The notes below the pieces were generated by a model. It was not told the DNA's origin, did not search any database, and was given only the letters and a program-made list of their open reading frames with translations. Position numbers and translations under genes: made by a program. Shown piece after piece: positions 1 to 5,033 of a stretch of DNA of 5,113 bases. Source of the stretch: Solirubrobacterales bacterium (lineage in GTDB: Bacteria; Actinomycetota; Thermoleophilia; Solirubrobacterales; Solirubrobacteraceae); the NCBI GenBank assembly GCA_009781575.1, contig WQXW01000165.1:1-5113 (forward strand), written 5' to 3'. Numbering within the stretch: position 1 is the first letter of the stretch; each line of letters starts with the position of its first letter.

Positions 1-378
<378 letters not shown>

Positions 379-446
379 GCCGGTCGCGGGGCGCCGCGCC
401 GGAGAGGCGCCGCAGCTCCGGGCCCGCTCCAGCGGGTGCCGGTCGA

Positions 447-474
447 GCAGCGGGCGTTGCGTTTTTTGTTTTTT
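447..474 (+). terminator. Candidate intrinsic terminator downstream of eno (inside repeat copy A)
   Basis: A short stem GCAGC/GTTGC (447-451 with 456-460, loop GGGC, one G-T wobble) is followed directly by GTTTTTTGTTTTTT. It lies about 70 bases after the eno stop and reads in the same direction. Copy B keeps the stem with a changed loop (GTCC) but has a weaker T tract. The stem is only 5 bp, so the call rests mainly on the T tract, which is striking in such GC-rich DNA. Confidence 0.4.
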
Positions 475-500
475 GGATTGGTTCCGCGCGGAACGAATCC
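475..500. repeat. 26-bp near-perfect palindrome in repeat copy A
   Basis: The half-site GGATTGGTTCCGC is followed by its reverse complement with one mismatch (position 480 against 495). The centre TTCCGCGCGGAA is perfect. The equivalent site in copy B is perfect over 28 bp. It may be a dimeric DNA-binding site or form a cruciform/RNA hairpin. The T-containing CCTCTTTTC that follows could also aid termination on the + strand. Confidence 0.8.
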
Positions 501-584
501 TCTTTTCAAACCCCCCAACGGCGCCTCCGACATGTGTGTTCGAGGTCGCGCGCCTTCCCGCGCGGGCACAGGAACCTGATCGAT

Positions 585-608
585 TTGACACCGGCGAAGC
601 CTCGCCGG
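585..608 (+). promoter_or_regulatory. Weak promoter/hairpin candidate upstream of the FtsB-like gene
   Basis: A TTGACA hexamer at 585-590 matches the sigma-70 -35 consensus, but no convincing -10 lies 16-18 bases downstream. It is followed at once by a 7-bp perfect stem CCGGCGA/TCGCCGG (591-597 and 602-608, loop AGCC) with no T tract. This is the only recognisable signal in the spacer between repeat copy A and the gene at 649. Treat it as a weak candidate. Confidence 0.2.
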
Positions 609-648
609 CAGGGCAGGAACTACCTCGAAGTTCCCGAACGAGACACCA

Positions 649-1125
649 ATGGCGGACGCCTCCCCCCACGGCACGCGCGCGCGGCGGAGCGCCCGTCCAC
701 GCGGAGCCCCCCCACGCGGCACCCCCCCACGCGGCACCCCCCCACGCGGTGGGCGCCGCGGAATGGCGCCGGCGCGGCGGGTCAGTTACCGCGGCTCCAG
801 CCGGGCTGCCTCTGCCACGCGCGCGCGGGGCGCGGGCACCGGAGCGCAGATTCGCTGGGATCGCCTCTCGCGTGTGGCGCTGGGCGGGGTGCTGTGCGTG
901 CTCCTCTACCTGTACATCAGCGGGGGGATCTCGGTCTTTCGCGCCTGGCGCCAGGCTCACGCGGACAGCGCCCAGGTGGGGGCGCTCGAGCGCGAAAACC
1001 GCGAACTGAGCGCGCAGCACGCGGCGCTCGCCGGACGGAGCGCGGTGGAAGCGCAGGCGCGCCGCCTCGGGATGGCACATCCCGGCGAGTTGCAGTTCGT
1101 GGTCAGCGGGCTGCCGGGCAACTGA
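649..1125 (+). CDS. Septum formation initiator, FtsB/DivIC-like cell division protein
   Basis: This 158-residue bitopic protein has the layout of the FtsB/DivIC family, which joins FtsL and FtsQ in the divisome and links early septal assembly to peptidoglycan synthesis. A basic cytoplasmic N-terminus is followed by one membrane segment (about residues 74-95, LSRVALGGVLCVLLYLYI), a short coiled coil (about 103-130, VGALERENRELSAQHAAL) and the family's end motif ARRLGMAHPGELQFVV (137-152). Lying downstream of eno is the usual actinobacterial context. The N-terminal ~70 residues are Arg/Pro/Gly-rich and contain a PPRGT tandem repeat. No strong Shine-Dalgarno precedes the ATG at 649. An in-frame ATG at 763 (residue 39, just after the repeat) also lacks one but would give a more ordinary length. 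The family is confident; the start is uncertain. Confidence 0.85.
   Translation: MADASPHGTRARRSARPRGAPPRGTPPRGTPPRGGRRGMAPARRVSYRGSSRAASATRARGAGTGAQIRWDRLSRVALGGVLCVLLYLYISGGISVFRAWRQAHADSAQVGALERENRELSAQHAALAGRSAVEAQARRLGMAHPGELQFVVSGLPGN
697..749 (+). repeat. 15-bp tandem repeat, about 3.5 copies, at the 5' end of the FtsB-like gene
   Basis: Units of CCACGCGGCACCCCC at 697-711 (GAG variant), 712-726 and 727-741 are followed by a partial unit at 742-749. In the gene frame they read PRGAP-PRGTP-PRGTP-PRGG. The unit is a multiple of three, so copy number can change without a frameshift. Each unit carries a run of seven Cs across the junction, prone to slippage and to sequencing error. Confidence 0.9.
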
Positions 1126-1147
1126 GCCAGCAGCTAGCCTGGCGCCG

Positions 1148-1477
1148 GTGGAGGAGGCCGAGCACGTCTACTTTCAATGGCAACAGGGCGAGCGGCGCCT
1201 CGCACAGGCGCCCGCCGAGCGCAGGCAGCTGCTGGAGCGCGTGACCGAGCGGCTGGTCGTGGAGCTGCGCCGGCGCCTCGGGGGGCGGTTCACGAGCGGC
1301 GAGCTGGTCGAGCTCTACAGCCGCGGCACCGCCTGGTGCCAGCGCGTGGCGATGGAGATGGCGCCCGAGGAGCCGTGGGCTTGGGAGGAGGGCATCGTGG
1401 CCGACGCCGCGTTCCGGCGTTACCTGCGCGAGGCCGCCGACTACGCCGGGGGACGGCTCGGCGGACGGCCCAGCTGA
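1148..1477 (+). CDS. Small helical protein of unknown function downstream of the FtsB-like gene
   Basis: This 109-residue protein is not one I recognise. It is soluble-looking, with no signal peptide or membrane segment, and rich in Glu, Arg and Ala. It appears mostly helical, with aromatic clusters (VYFQWQQGERRL at 7-18; EEPWAWEEGIVADAAFRRYLREAADYAGG near the C-terminus) and a central stretch LLERVTERLVVELRRRLGGRFTSGELVELYSRG. The start is GTG, 22 bases after the FtsB-like stop, with no clear Shine-Dalgarno, so it is probably translated from the same message. Coding is supported by the amphipathic pattern, the ordinary protein composition compared with other frames, and the stop that precedes the low-complexity repeat. 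A link to cell division is only suggested by position. Confidence 0.7.
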   Translation: MEEAEHVYFQWQQGERRLAQAPAERRQLLERVTERLVVELRRRLGGRFTSGELVELYSRGTAWCQRVAMEMAPEEPWAWEEGIVADAAFRRYLREAADYAGGRLGGRPS

Positions 1478-1548
1478 CGGCCCCGCCCGGCCCCGGCTGG
1501 CGGCCTCGCCCGGCCCCGGCTGGCGGCCCCGGCTGGCGGCCCCGCCCG
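1478..1548. repeat. GC-rich tandem repeat between convergent genes
   Basis: A 23-bp unit made of CGGCCCCGCC plus CGGCCCCGGCTGG occurs at 1478-1500 and again at 1501-1523 with one change. A shortened unit CGGCCCCGGCTGG (1524-1536) and a partial unit (1537-1548) follow. It fills the entire space between the stop codons of the two convergent genes. Runs of CCCCGGCTGG could form secondary structure, but no T tract is present and I do not call a terminator. Confidence 0.85.
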
Positions 1549-1550
1549 TC

Positions 1551-2129
1551 CTAGCCGTCGTCGTGGGCCCGGCGGATCACGATCTGGTCCTCCTCCACGC
1601 TGACCTCGATCGGCCGGTGGCCCGCCCAGTGCTCGGCGTAGATCGGGTTGTCCTGGATCGCGGGATCGAGCCAGAGGCCGTAGCCCTCTTCGCCGTGGTC
1701 GAACGTGCCTTCCAGCGGCCGCGTGTCGGGCGCGGAGCGGCGGGCGCGGCCGCCCCGGCGGCCGCGGCGCCGGGGGCGGGCGGTCCTGGCTCTGCCCGCC
1801 TCGCTCTCCTCCTCCTCCTCCGCGCCCCCCCGGCCCTCGCCGTCCTCTTCCTCGGCCTCCACGGTGGCCGCTTCCAGCGCGGCGGCCTCCAGCTCGGCGG
1901 CGATCAACGCGTCGTCCTCGGCGCGCAGGTCGATCTCCTCCGGGTACTCGCCGGCGCCGCCCGAGCCCTCGGGCAGCTCATCCTCCCCCGCCAGCTCGTT
2001 CTGGCGCTTGAACTCCGCGATGTCCTGCACCGTGACCTCCAGCTGATGGGCCACCCACGCGTCGGTGCGACCCTGCCGGACCCACGCGCGGATCTGATTG
2101 AGCTGAGGACGCAGGGACTTGCGGGCCAT
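1551..2129 (-). CDS. Uncharacterised protein: N-terminal HTH-like segment, charged linker, conserved-looking C-terminal domain
   Basis: This 192-residue protein has three parts. Residues 1-47 are basic and helical and resemble a small helix-turn-helix ([31 protein letters not shown]). Residues 48-115 are strongly acidic and Ala/Glu-rich with EEEEE runs, giving CTC-repeat DNA at about 1805-1822. Residues 115-131 are an Arg/Gly patch ([14 protein letters not shown]). The C-terminus (about 134-192) looks folded, with [34 protein letters not shown] and a final strand-like [10 protein letters not shown]. The alternating acid and basic tracts suggest nucleic-acid or protein binding, but I cannot name a family. 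The ATG at 2127-2129 is not preceded by a clear Shine-Dalgarno. The gene is divergent from csrA across a 140-base spacer and converges with the gene at 1148-1477. Coding is well supported by the ordered domain pattern. Confidence 0.8.
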   Translation of the reverse strand: MARKSLRPQLNQIRAWVRQGRTDAWVAHQLEVTVQDIAEFKRQNELAGEDELPEGSGGAGEYPEEIDLRAEDDALIAAELEAAALEAATVEAEEEDGEGRGGAEEEEESEAGRARTARPRRRGRRGGRARRSAPDTRPLEGTFDHGEEGYGLWLDPAIQDNPIYAEHWAGHRPIEVSVEEDQIVIRRAHDDG

Positions 2130-2269
2130 GGAAGGTTCGGGAGACTAGCGCATCGTCCGCCAGGCGCTCGCTTTCTTCCCGTGTGGTGTCTATCCTTGCC
2201 TCGGGGGGAGCAGAGGGGGGGAACCTCGCGCTCCGCAAACCGGCCCACCCGTTGGAAGGGATGGTCAGC
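2130..2269. promoter_or_regulatory. Divergent intergenic region between the HTH-like gene and csrA
   Basis: These 140 bases must carry the start signals for both outward-facing genes. A TATCCT at 2191-2196 could be a -10 for csrA, but no good -35 is spaced from it. The presumed csrA leader holds two G-rich runs (2203-2208 and 2215-2221) and GGA triplets at about 2207 and 2220, besides those at the ribosome binding site. No operator palindrome stands out. Confidence 0.4.
2254..2263 (+). promoter_or_regulatory. csrA ribosome binding site overlapping a CsrA-binding-like core
   Basis: GGAAGGG (2254-2260) is a good Shine-Dalgarno 9 bases before the ATG at 2270, and this is what fixes the csrA start. 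The overlapping bases 2257-2263 read AGGGATG, an exact match to the ARGGAUG core of the CsrA RNA-binding consensus. CsrA is known to repress translation by binding GGA sites over Shine-Dalgarno sequences, so autoregulation is plausible. Any purine-rich Shine-Dalgarno can match by chance. Confidence 0.55.
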
Positions 2270-2521
2270 ATGCTGGTTCTGACACGGAAGCCCAATCAGA
2301 GCATCATGATTGGCGACCAGATCGAGGTCTCGGTCCTGTCGATCGTGGGTGAGAAGGTGCGCCTGGGGATCCAGGCGCCCACAGAGATCCCGGTCTTCCG
2401 CACGGAGATCTACGTCGAGATCCATGCGCGAGACGGTGAGCCGACGCGCGATCCGGGCAAGCCGCGGCGGGAGGCGGACGCCGACCTCGACGACGCGGTG
2501 CGCGAGTCCGGCGAGCTTTAG
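2270..2521 (+). CDS. csrA: Carbon storage regulator CsrA (translational regulator)
   Basis: CsrA is a small homodimeric RNA-binding protein that binds GGA motifs in mRNA leaders and alters translation or stability; in many bacteria it is antagonised by FliW or small RNAs. The 83-residue product begins [25 protein letters not shown] and carries the full CsrA fold up to [10 protein letters not shown]. The key RNA-binding residues L4, R6 and R44 are all present. I start at 2270 rather than at the upstream in-frame starts at 2183 and 2261, because MLVLTR is the invariant family N-terminus and GGAAGGG is correctly spaced. The family usually ends near residue 60-70. Here a charged tail ([29 protein letters not shown]) adds about 25 residues. 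No fliW or flagellar gene is in view. The stop is only 10 bases from that of the convergent gene at 2532. Confidence 0.96.
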   Translation: MLVLTRKPNQSIMIGDQIEVSVLSIVGEKVRLGIQAPTEIPVFRTEIYVEIHARDGEPTRDPGKPRREADADLDDAVRESGEL

Positions 2522-2531
2522 TCGGAGGCCG

Positions 2532-2777
2532 TCAGCCCAGCAGCAGATAGAGCGTGCGGAACATCACCACGGTGACGATCGCGGCGGTGGCGATGAGCGC
2601 GGCGACCAGGAGCGCGAAGCGGATCGACCCCAACTTGCGATCGCGCTCCACCTGGCGCTTGCGCGTGCGCTTCTCGGCGCTGCGCAGCAGCGAGTGACGG
2701 CGCCGGCGCTCCAACGAGATCTCCTGCGCGAACGCCCGCTCGAGCTCGGAGCGGCTCTGTCTCATCTTCAGCGCCAT
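2532..2777 (-). CDS. Small basic single-pass membrane protein, function unknown
   Basis: This 81-residue protein has a highly charged, probably helical or coiled N-terminal half (about residues 5-48, rich in Arg, Glu and Lys: SELERAFAQEISLERRRRHSLLRSAEKRTRKRQVERDRK). One hydrophobic segment follows at about 53-72 (RFALLVAALIATAAIVTVVMF), then a short tail RTLYLLLG. By the positive-inside rule the N-terminus should be cytoplasmic. TGAGGAG (2786-2792 on the minus strand) stands 8 bases before the ATG, which supports this start over the Met at codon 5. It follows the DUF2090 gene on the same strand after 84 bases, so co-transcription is likely. I know no named family. The clean charge/hydrophobic organisation and good ribosome binding site support a real gene. 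Confidence 0.75.
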   Translation of the reverse strand: MALKMRQSRSELERAFAQEISLERRRRHSLLRSAEKRTRKRQVERDRKLGSIRFALLVAALIATAAIVTVVMFRTLYLLLG

Positions 2778-2825
2778 CGCGTGTGCTCCTCAGCGGCTCA
2801 TGAGCGGCCCGCGAGCCGACTCGTC

Positions 2826-2862
2826 GGTGGACTGGGTGGACCAGGTGGACTGGGGGGTGGAC
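2826..2862. repeat. GGTGGAC short repeat just after the DUF2090 gene
   Basis: GGTGGAC occurs four times, at 2826, 2835, 2844 and 2856 (spacing 9, 9, 12), in the spacer between the DUF2090 gene and the small membrane protein gene. On the transcribed minus strand this reads as GTCCACC repeats beginning at the stop codon. No stem or T tract makes it a terminator; slippage is the simplest origin. Confidence 0.7.
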
Positions 2863-3788
2863 TAGGCGACGGGCGCGCGGCCCTCGGCGCGCTCGTACAC
2901 CTTCACGAACCGCAGGAAGTTCTCGGCGATGCGCCGCGCGCCGGCGATCCGTTCGATCTTGCCGTCCACGTAGGACTTCAGGGGGCTCCACCAGATCGAG
3001 CGGCCGATCGCAAAGCCGGCGAACCCCTCCACCGGCGCGGCCTGCGCCAGCCAGTGGTCGACCTTGGTGTCGTCGGCGCCGCGGCCCAGCACCACGCAGG
3101 CCACACCGTCGCGCCCGCCGGAGCGCGCCTGCGCGACCAGCATCTCGCAGTCGGCGCGCTCGTCCACGCCCTCGATCTTCCACACGTCGACCTCGATGCC
3201 GCCGTCCTGGATCTCGGCGATCGCGCGGCGCATGAGCTCCGGGCGCAGCTCGGAGTCGTAGCGCTCCACATCGCCGCCCACCGACTGCAGCTGGAGCGCC
3301 TCGGCGGGCACCAAGAGCTCGAAGAGAAATCGGCGCTCGCGCTCGTGCAGCCAGTCGGAGAGACGCCTGAGCTTCGCCAGCTGGTCGCGGTTGGCCTCGA
3401 GCTCGCCGTCGGGGTTGTAACGGACCAGCACCTTGGTGAAGTCGGGGTCGCAGCGCTCGATGTGGGCGCCGAACTCATCGCCGTATTGGAAGTCGAAGTA
3501 CGGCTGACCGCTGCGCTCGGCCGGCATCGCCAGCTTCAGGCCGCGCGCGCGGGCCTCCTCGGGGATGGTGCTGCCGAACTGCTCGTCCACCAGCACGCCG
3601 GTGATCGACGGATCGGCGCCGGCGGCCACCGCCTGCAACATGCCCTCGAAGATCAGGTGCTTGGCGTCGGCGATCATCGCCGTCTGCTCGGGATCGGGCT
3701 CGCGGTCGATCCCGAAGAACTTCTTCTGGAAGGAGCCGCGGTGGTCGAAGGCGAGGATGTAGAGCTTCTGGTCGTAGCCGAGTTGCAT
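2862..3788 (-). CDS. DUF2090 protein: class I aldolase-like (IolC C-terminal-domain type)
   Basis: This 308-residue protein matches what I know of the DUF2090 family, a TIM-barrel domain related to LacD-type class I aldolases. In some proteobacteria it is fused to the C-terminus of the inositol-catabolic kinase IolC, where it is proposed to split 2-deoxy-5-keto-gluconate 6-phosphate. Here it stands alone. Segments in order: LYILAFDHRGSFQKKFFG (9-26), GVLVDEQFG (64-72), FTKVLVRYNPDG (117-128), FLFELLVPA (154-162), VDVWKIEGVD (200-209) whose K204 is a candidate Schiff-base lysine, ACVVLGRGADD (230-240), and FAIGRSIWWSPL (259-270). The ATG is backed by a strong GGAGG 10 bases upstream. No kinase or other iol gene is in view, so the substrate is open. 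The family call is confident; the aldolase reaction is inferred. Confidence 0.85.
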   Translation of the reverse strand: MQLGYDQKLYILAFDHRGSFQKKFFGIDREPDPEQTAMIADAKHLIFEGMLQAVAAGADPSITGVLVDEQFGSTIPEEARARGLKLAMPAERSGQPYFDFQYGDEFGAHIERCDPDFTKVLVRYNPDGELEANRDQLAKLRRLSDWLHERERRFLFELLVPAEALQLQSVGGDVERYDSELRPELMRRAIAEIQDGGIEVDVWKIEGVDERADCEMLVAQARSGGRDGVACVVLGRGADDTKVDHWLAQAAPVEGFAGFAIGRSIWWSPLKSYVDGKIERIAGARRIAENFLRFVKVYERAEGRAPVA

Positions 3789-3928
3789 CGATGTGTTTCC
3801 TCCGCGGTCGCCCGCTGGTCTGCCCGCTCCTGCGCTCCGTGGGCGCTCCCGCTGCCCGGCGGCTCCATGGACTCTACCCGCTGGCGCCCGTCGCCGGTGC
3901 CGGCGGGCGGGCCTAGAATGGCCACACG
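3789..3928. promoter_or_regulatory. Divergent intergenic region between the DUF2090 and rhomboid-like genes
   Basis: This 140-base spacer carries signals for both genes. On the minus strand GGAGG (complement of 3799-3803) is the DUF2090 ribosome binding site. On the plus strand TAGAAT at 3913-3918 resembles a -10 only 10 bases before the ATG at 3929; if used, the rhomboid-like message would be nearly leaderless, consistent with its lack of a Shine-Dalgarno. A GC hairpin (CGCCCGTCG 3885-3893 pairing with CGGCGGGCG 3901-3909, one wobble) lies just upstream. No clear -35 is seen. Confidence 0.4.
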
Positions 3929-4741
3929 ATGTCGTCGGGCGCCGACTTGTTCGTGGTGTGCAAGCAGTGCGGGTCGGAGGTCAGCCCGTACATCACCGAG
4001 TGCCCCTACTGCGGCCACCGGCTGCGCCGCCGCGCGCCGAAGCTCCCGCGCGAGCGCGGCCCGCGCAAGGTGCGCACGCGCGGCCCGCGCACGGCGGCGC
4101 TGTTGCGCCGTGCGCACCTGCCCGGCTCCTCGAGCCTCTTGGGAGCGTCGTACGGCACCCCGTGGACCACGCTCGCGCTGGTGGCCGCCGGCGCCGGCGT
4201 GTGGGTGGCGATGCGCGGCGGCTTCATCGGCGGCGTGTGGCTGGTGGGCCACCAGGACTTCGTGGAGGGCGGCAAATGGATGATCCTGGGGCCACTCCAC
4301 GGCGAATGGTGGCGGCTTCTGACCTTCCAGTTCATCTCCATGAGCGCACCCTTCGCGTTCGTCACGCTGGCCTCGGTGGGCCTCTTCGGCTGGCTGCTGG
4401 AGCGCCGCCACGGCCCGCTGCCGGTGCTGGCGCTCTTCGTGGCCTCCGGCGCGGCCGCGGGGCTCGCCGCGGAGGCGATCTACCCGTACGCAATCGTGAG
4501 CGGCGCCAACGCCGCCGCGCTGGCACTGCTCGGCGCGTGGGCCGCCGCCGATCTGATGTGCGCGCGCAGCGGCGAGTGGTACGACGGCGATCTACTGGGC
4601 ACCGGCGCGATCGCGGCGGTGCTCCTGGTGAGCCCGTTCGCGGTGTCCAACACCAGCTGGCTGGCGGGCGTGATCGGAGGGGTGATGGGCCTCGTGGTCG
4701 GCGTGGGCCTGGCGCGCATGGCCCAGGCCTCCGAGCTGTAG
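3929..4741 (+). CDS. Rhomboid-fold membrane protein with N-terminal zinc ribbon; catalytic dyad apparently lost
   Basis: This 270-residue protein opens with a zinc ribbon (C11-x2-C14 and C25-x2-C28: CKQCGSEVSPYITECPYCGH), then an Arg/Pro-rich basic linker (31-62) and about six hydrophobic segments (roughly 80-95, 131-151, 164-184, 190-208, 222-236, 243-262). Rhomboid landmarks are present: GEWWRLLTFQF (125-135, the L1-loop WR motif) and LLERRHGPLPVLALFVASGAAAGLA (156-180), matching the family's E-R-x-x-G segment. Where active enzymes have GxSG, it reads SGANAAALALLGAW (191-204), so the nucleophile Ser position is Asn194. The last segment WLAGVIGGVMGLVVG lacks the His of the usual AHxxG motif. 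It is therefore probably a non-proteolytic rhomboid relative that binds or chaperones membrane partners. No Shine-Dalgarno precedes the ATG; no other in-frame start fits better. Confidence 0.85.
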   Translation: MSSGADLFVVCKQCGSEVSPYITECPYCGHRLRRRAPKLPRERGPRKVRTRGPRTAALLRRAHLPGSSSLLGASYGTPWTTLALVAAGAGVWVAMRGGFIGGVWLVGHQDFVEGGKWMILGPLHGEWWRLLTFQFISMSAPFAFVTLASVGLFGWLLERRHGPLPVLALFVASGAAAGLAAEAIYPYAIVSGANAAALALLGAWAAADLMCARSGEWYDGDLLGTGAIAAVLLVSPFAVSNTSWLAGVIGGVMGLVVGVGLARMAQASEL

Positions 4742-4764
4742 GCACCCGCTGCCCGCGTCGCCCG

Positions 4765-4808
4765 GCCCGCACAGGCGGGCGCCCGGGCGCGATGAAAATG
4801 CGCATTTT
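4765..4808 (+). terminator. Possible terminator region after the rhomboid-like gene
   Basis: A 6-bp perfect stem GCCCGC/GCGGGC (4765-4770 and 4775-4780, loop ACAG) lies 24 bases after the stop. It is followed by a 14-bp perfect palindrome AAAATGCGCATTTT (4795-4808) ending in four Ts. Neither is a classic terminator: the first lacks a T tract and the second lacks a loop. Low confidence. Confidence 0.25.
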
Positions 4809-4830
4809 GCGGGAATCTGGTGCGGAGGGG

Positions 4831-4957
4831 TCGAACACACCTGTCGGAGGCGCCGTTGGGGGATTCGAAAAGAGGATTGGTTCCGCGCGGAACCAATCCT
4901 AAAAACAAAGAACGCAACGGACGCTGCTCGATCGGCAACCCGCTGGAGCCGCCCCGG
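4831..4957 (-). repeat. Dispersed intergenic repeat, copy B (inverted relative to copy A)
   Basis: Read on the minus strand this 127-bp segment matches 418-543 at about 90% identity (11 substitutions, one gap). It occupies the gap between the rhomboid-like gene and the putative hydrolase start, and lies antisense to both. The stem GCAGC/GTTGC and the downstream T-rich tract are kept on the minus strand, and the central palindrome is perfect. There is no target-site duplication or terminal inverted repeat that I can identify. Confidence 0.85.
4873..4900. repeat. 28-bp perfect palindrome in repeat copy B
   Basis: AGGATTGGTTCCGC followed by its exact reverse complement, with no spacer. A perfect 28-bp palindrome in an otherwise GC-rich intergenic region is unlikely by chance, and its near-perfect recurrence at 475-500 makes it the core of the repeat. 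On the + strand it is followed by AAAAACAAAG, so it is not an intrinsic terminator for the upstream rhomboid-like gene. Confidence 0.9.
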
Positions 4958-5033
4958 CCCACCGGGGGGGCGCGCTTATGATGTGCGGCCCCAGCGACCA
5001 ACACCCCCCCCCCGCGGAGAGGGGCCCCGCGAG

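Larger units (their letters stand above)
418..543 (+). repeat. Dispersed intergenic repeat, copy A (inverted relative to copy B)
   Basis: The reverse complement of this 126-bp segment aligns with 4831-4957 over its whole length, with 11 substitutions and one single-base gap (about 90% identity). In + orientation it contains a small GC stem (447-460), a T-rich tract (461-474), a 26-bp near-palindrome (475-500), a second short T tract (502-506) and a conserved tail ending ACGGCGCCTCCGACA. It lies wholly between eno and the FtsB-like gene. No terminal inverted repeats and no transposase are visible. Both copies stay open in a shared reading frame, but the differences between them are mostly non-synonymous in that frame, so coding is unlikely. 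It could be a REP-like or MITE-like element, a protein-binding site or a structured RNA; its function is unknown. Confidence 0.85.

Noticed and set aside
697..749. CRISPR-like repeat array
   Set aside because: Units are 15 bp and directly adjacent with no spacers; it is a simple tandem repeat.
2794..2818. Hairpin CGGCTC/GAGCCG as a terminator between the DUF2090 gene and the small membrane protein gene
   Set aside because: Short stem, 13-base loop, no T tract, and the next gene has its own good ribosome binding site in the same direction.
2310..4283. A 657-codon open frame on the + strand
   Set aside because: It runs antisense to the DUF2090 and small membrane protein genes and overlaps csrA out of frame. 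Its composition (His/Arg/Leu-rich low complexity) is typical of a GC-rich shadow frame.
4850..4872. tRNA remnant: minus strand reads TTCGAATCCCCC like a T-loop and arm
   Set aside because: The 5' half of the T-stem, the anticodon arm and the acceptor pairing are absent, and copy A does not keep the motif.
4791..4902. 36-codon reading frame starting ATGAAAATGCGC and running into repeat copy B
   Set aside because: No ribosome binding site, it ends inside the palindrome, and the matching segment of copy A does not preserve it.
418..4957. Composite transposon bounded by the inverted repeat pair
   Set aside because: The interval holds housekeeping-type genes in a normal chromosomal order, no transposase or integrase, and no recognisable terminal repeats or target duplications.
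4834..4980. Reading frame shared by both repeat copies (SEAPLG...KRG.VPRGTNPKNK)
   Set aside because: It is open in both, but most differences between copies change the amino acid and one copy has a single-base gap. This points to non-coding evolution in GC-rich DNA.
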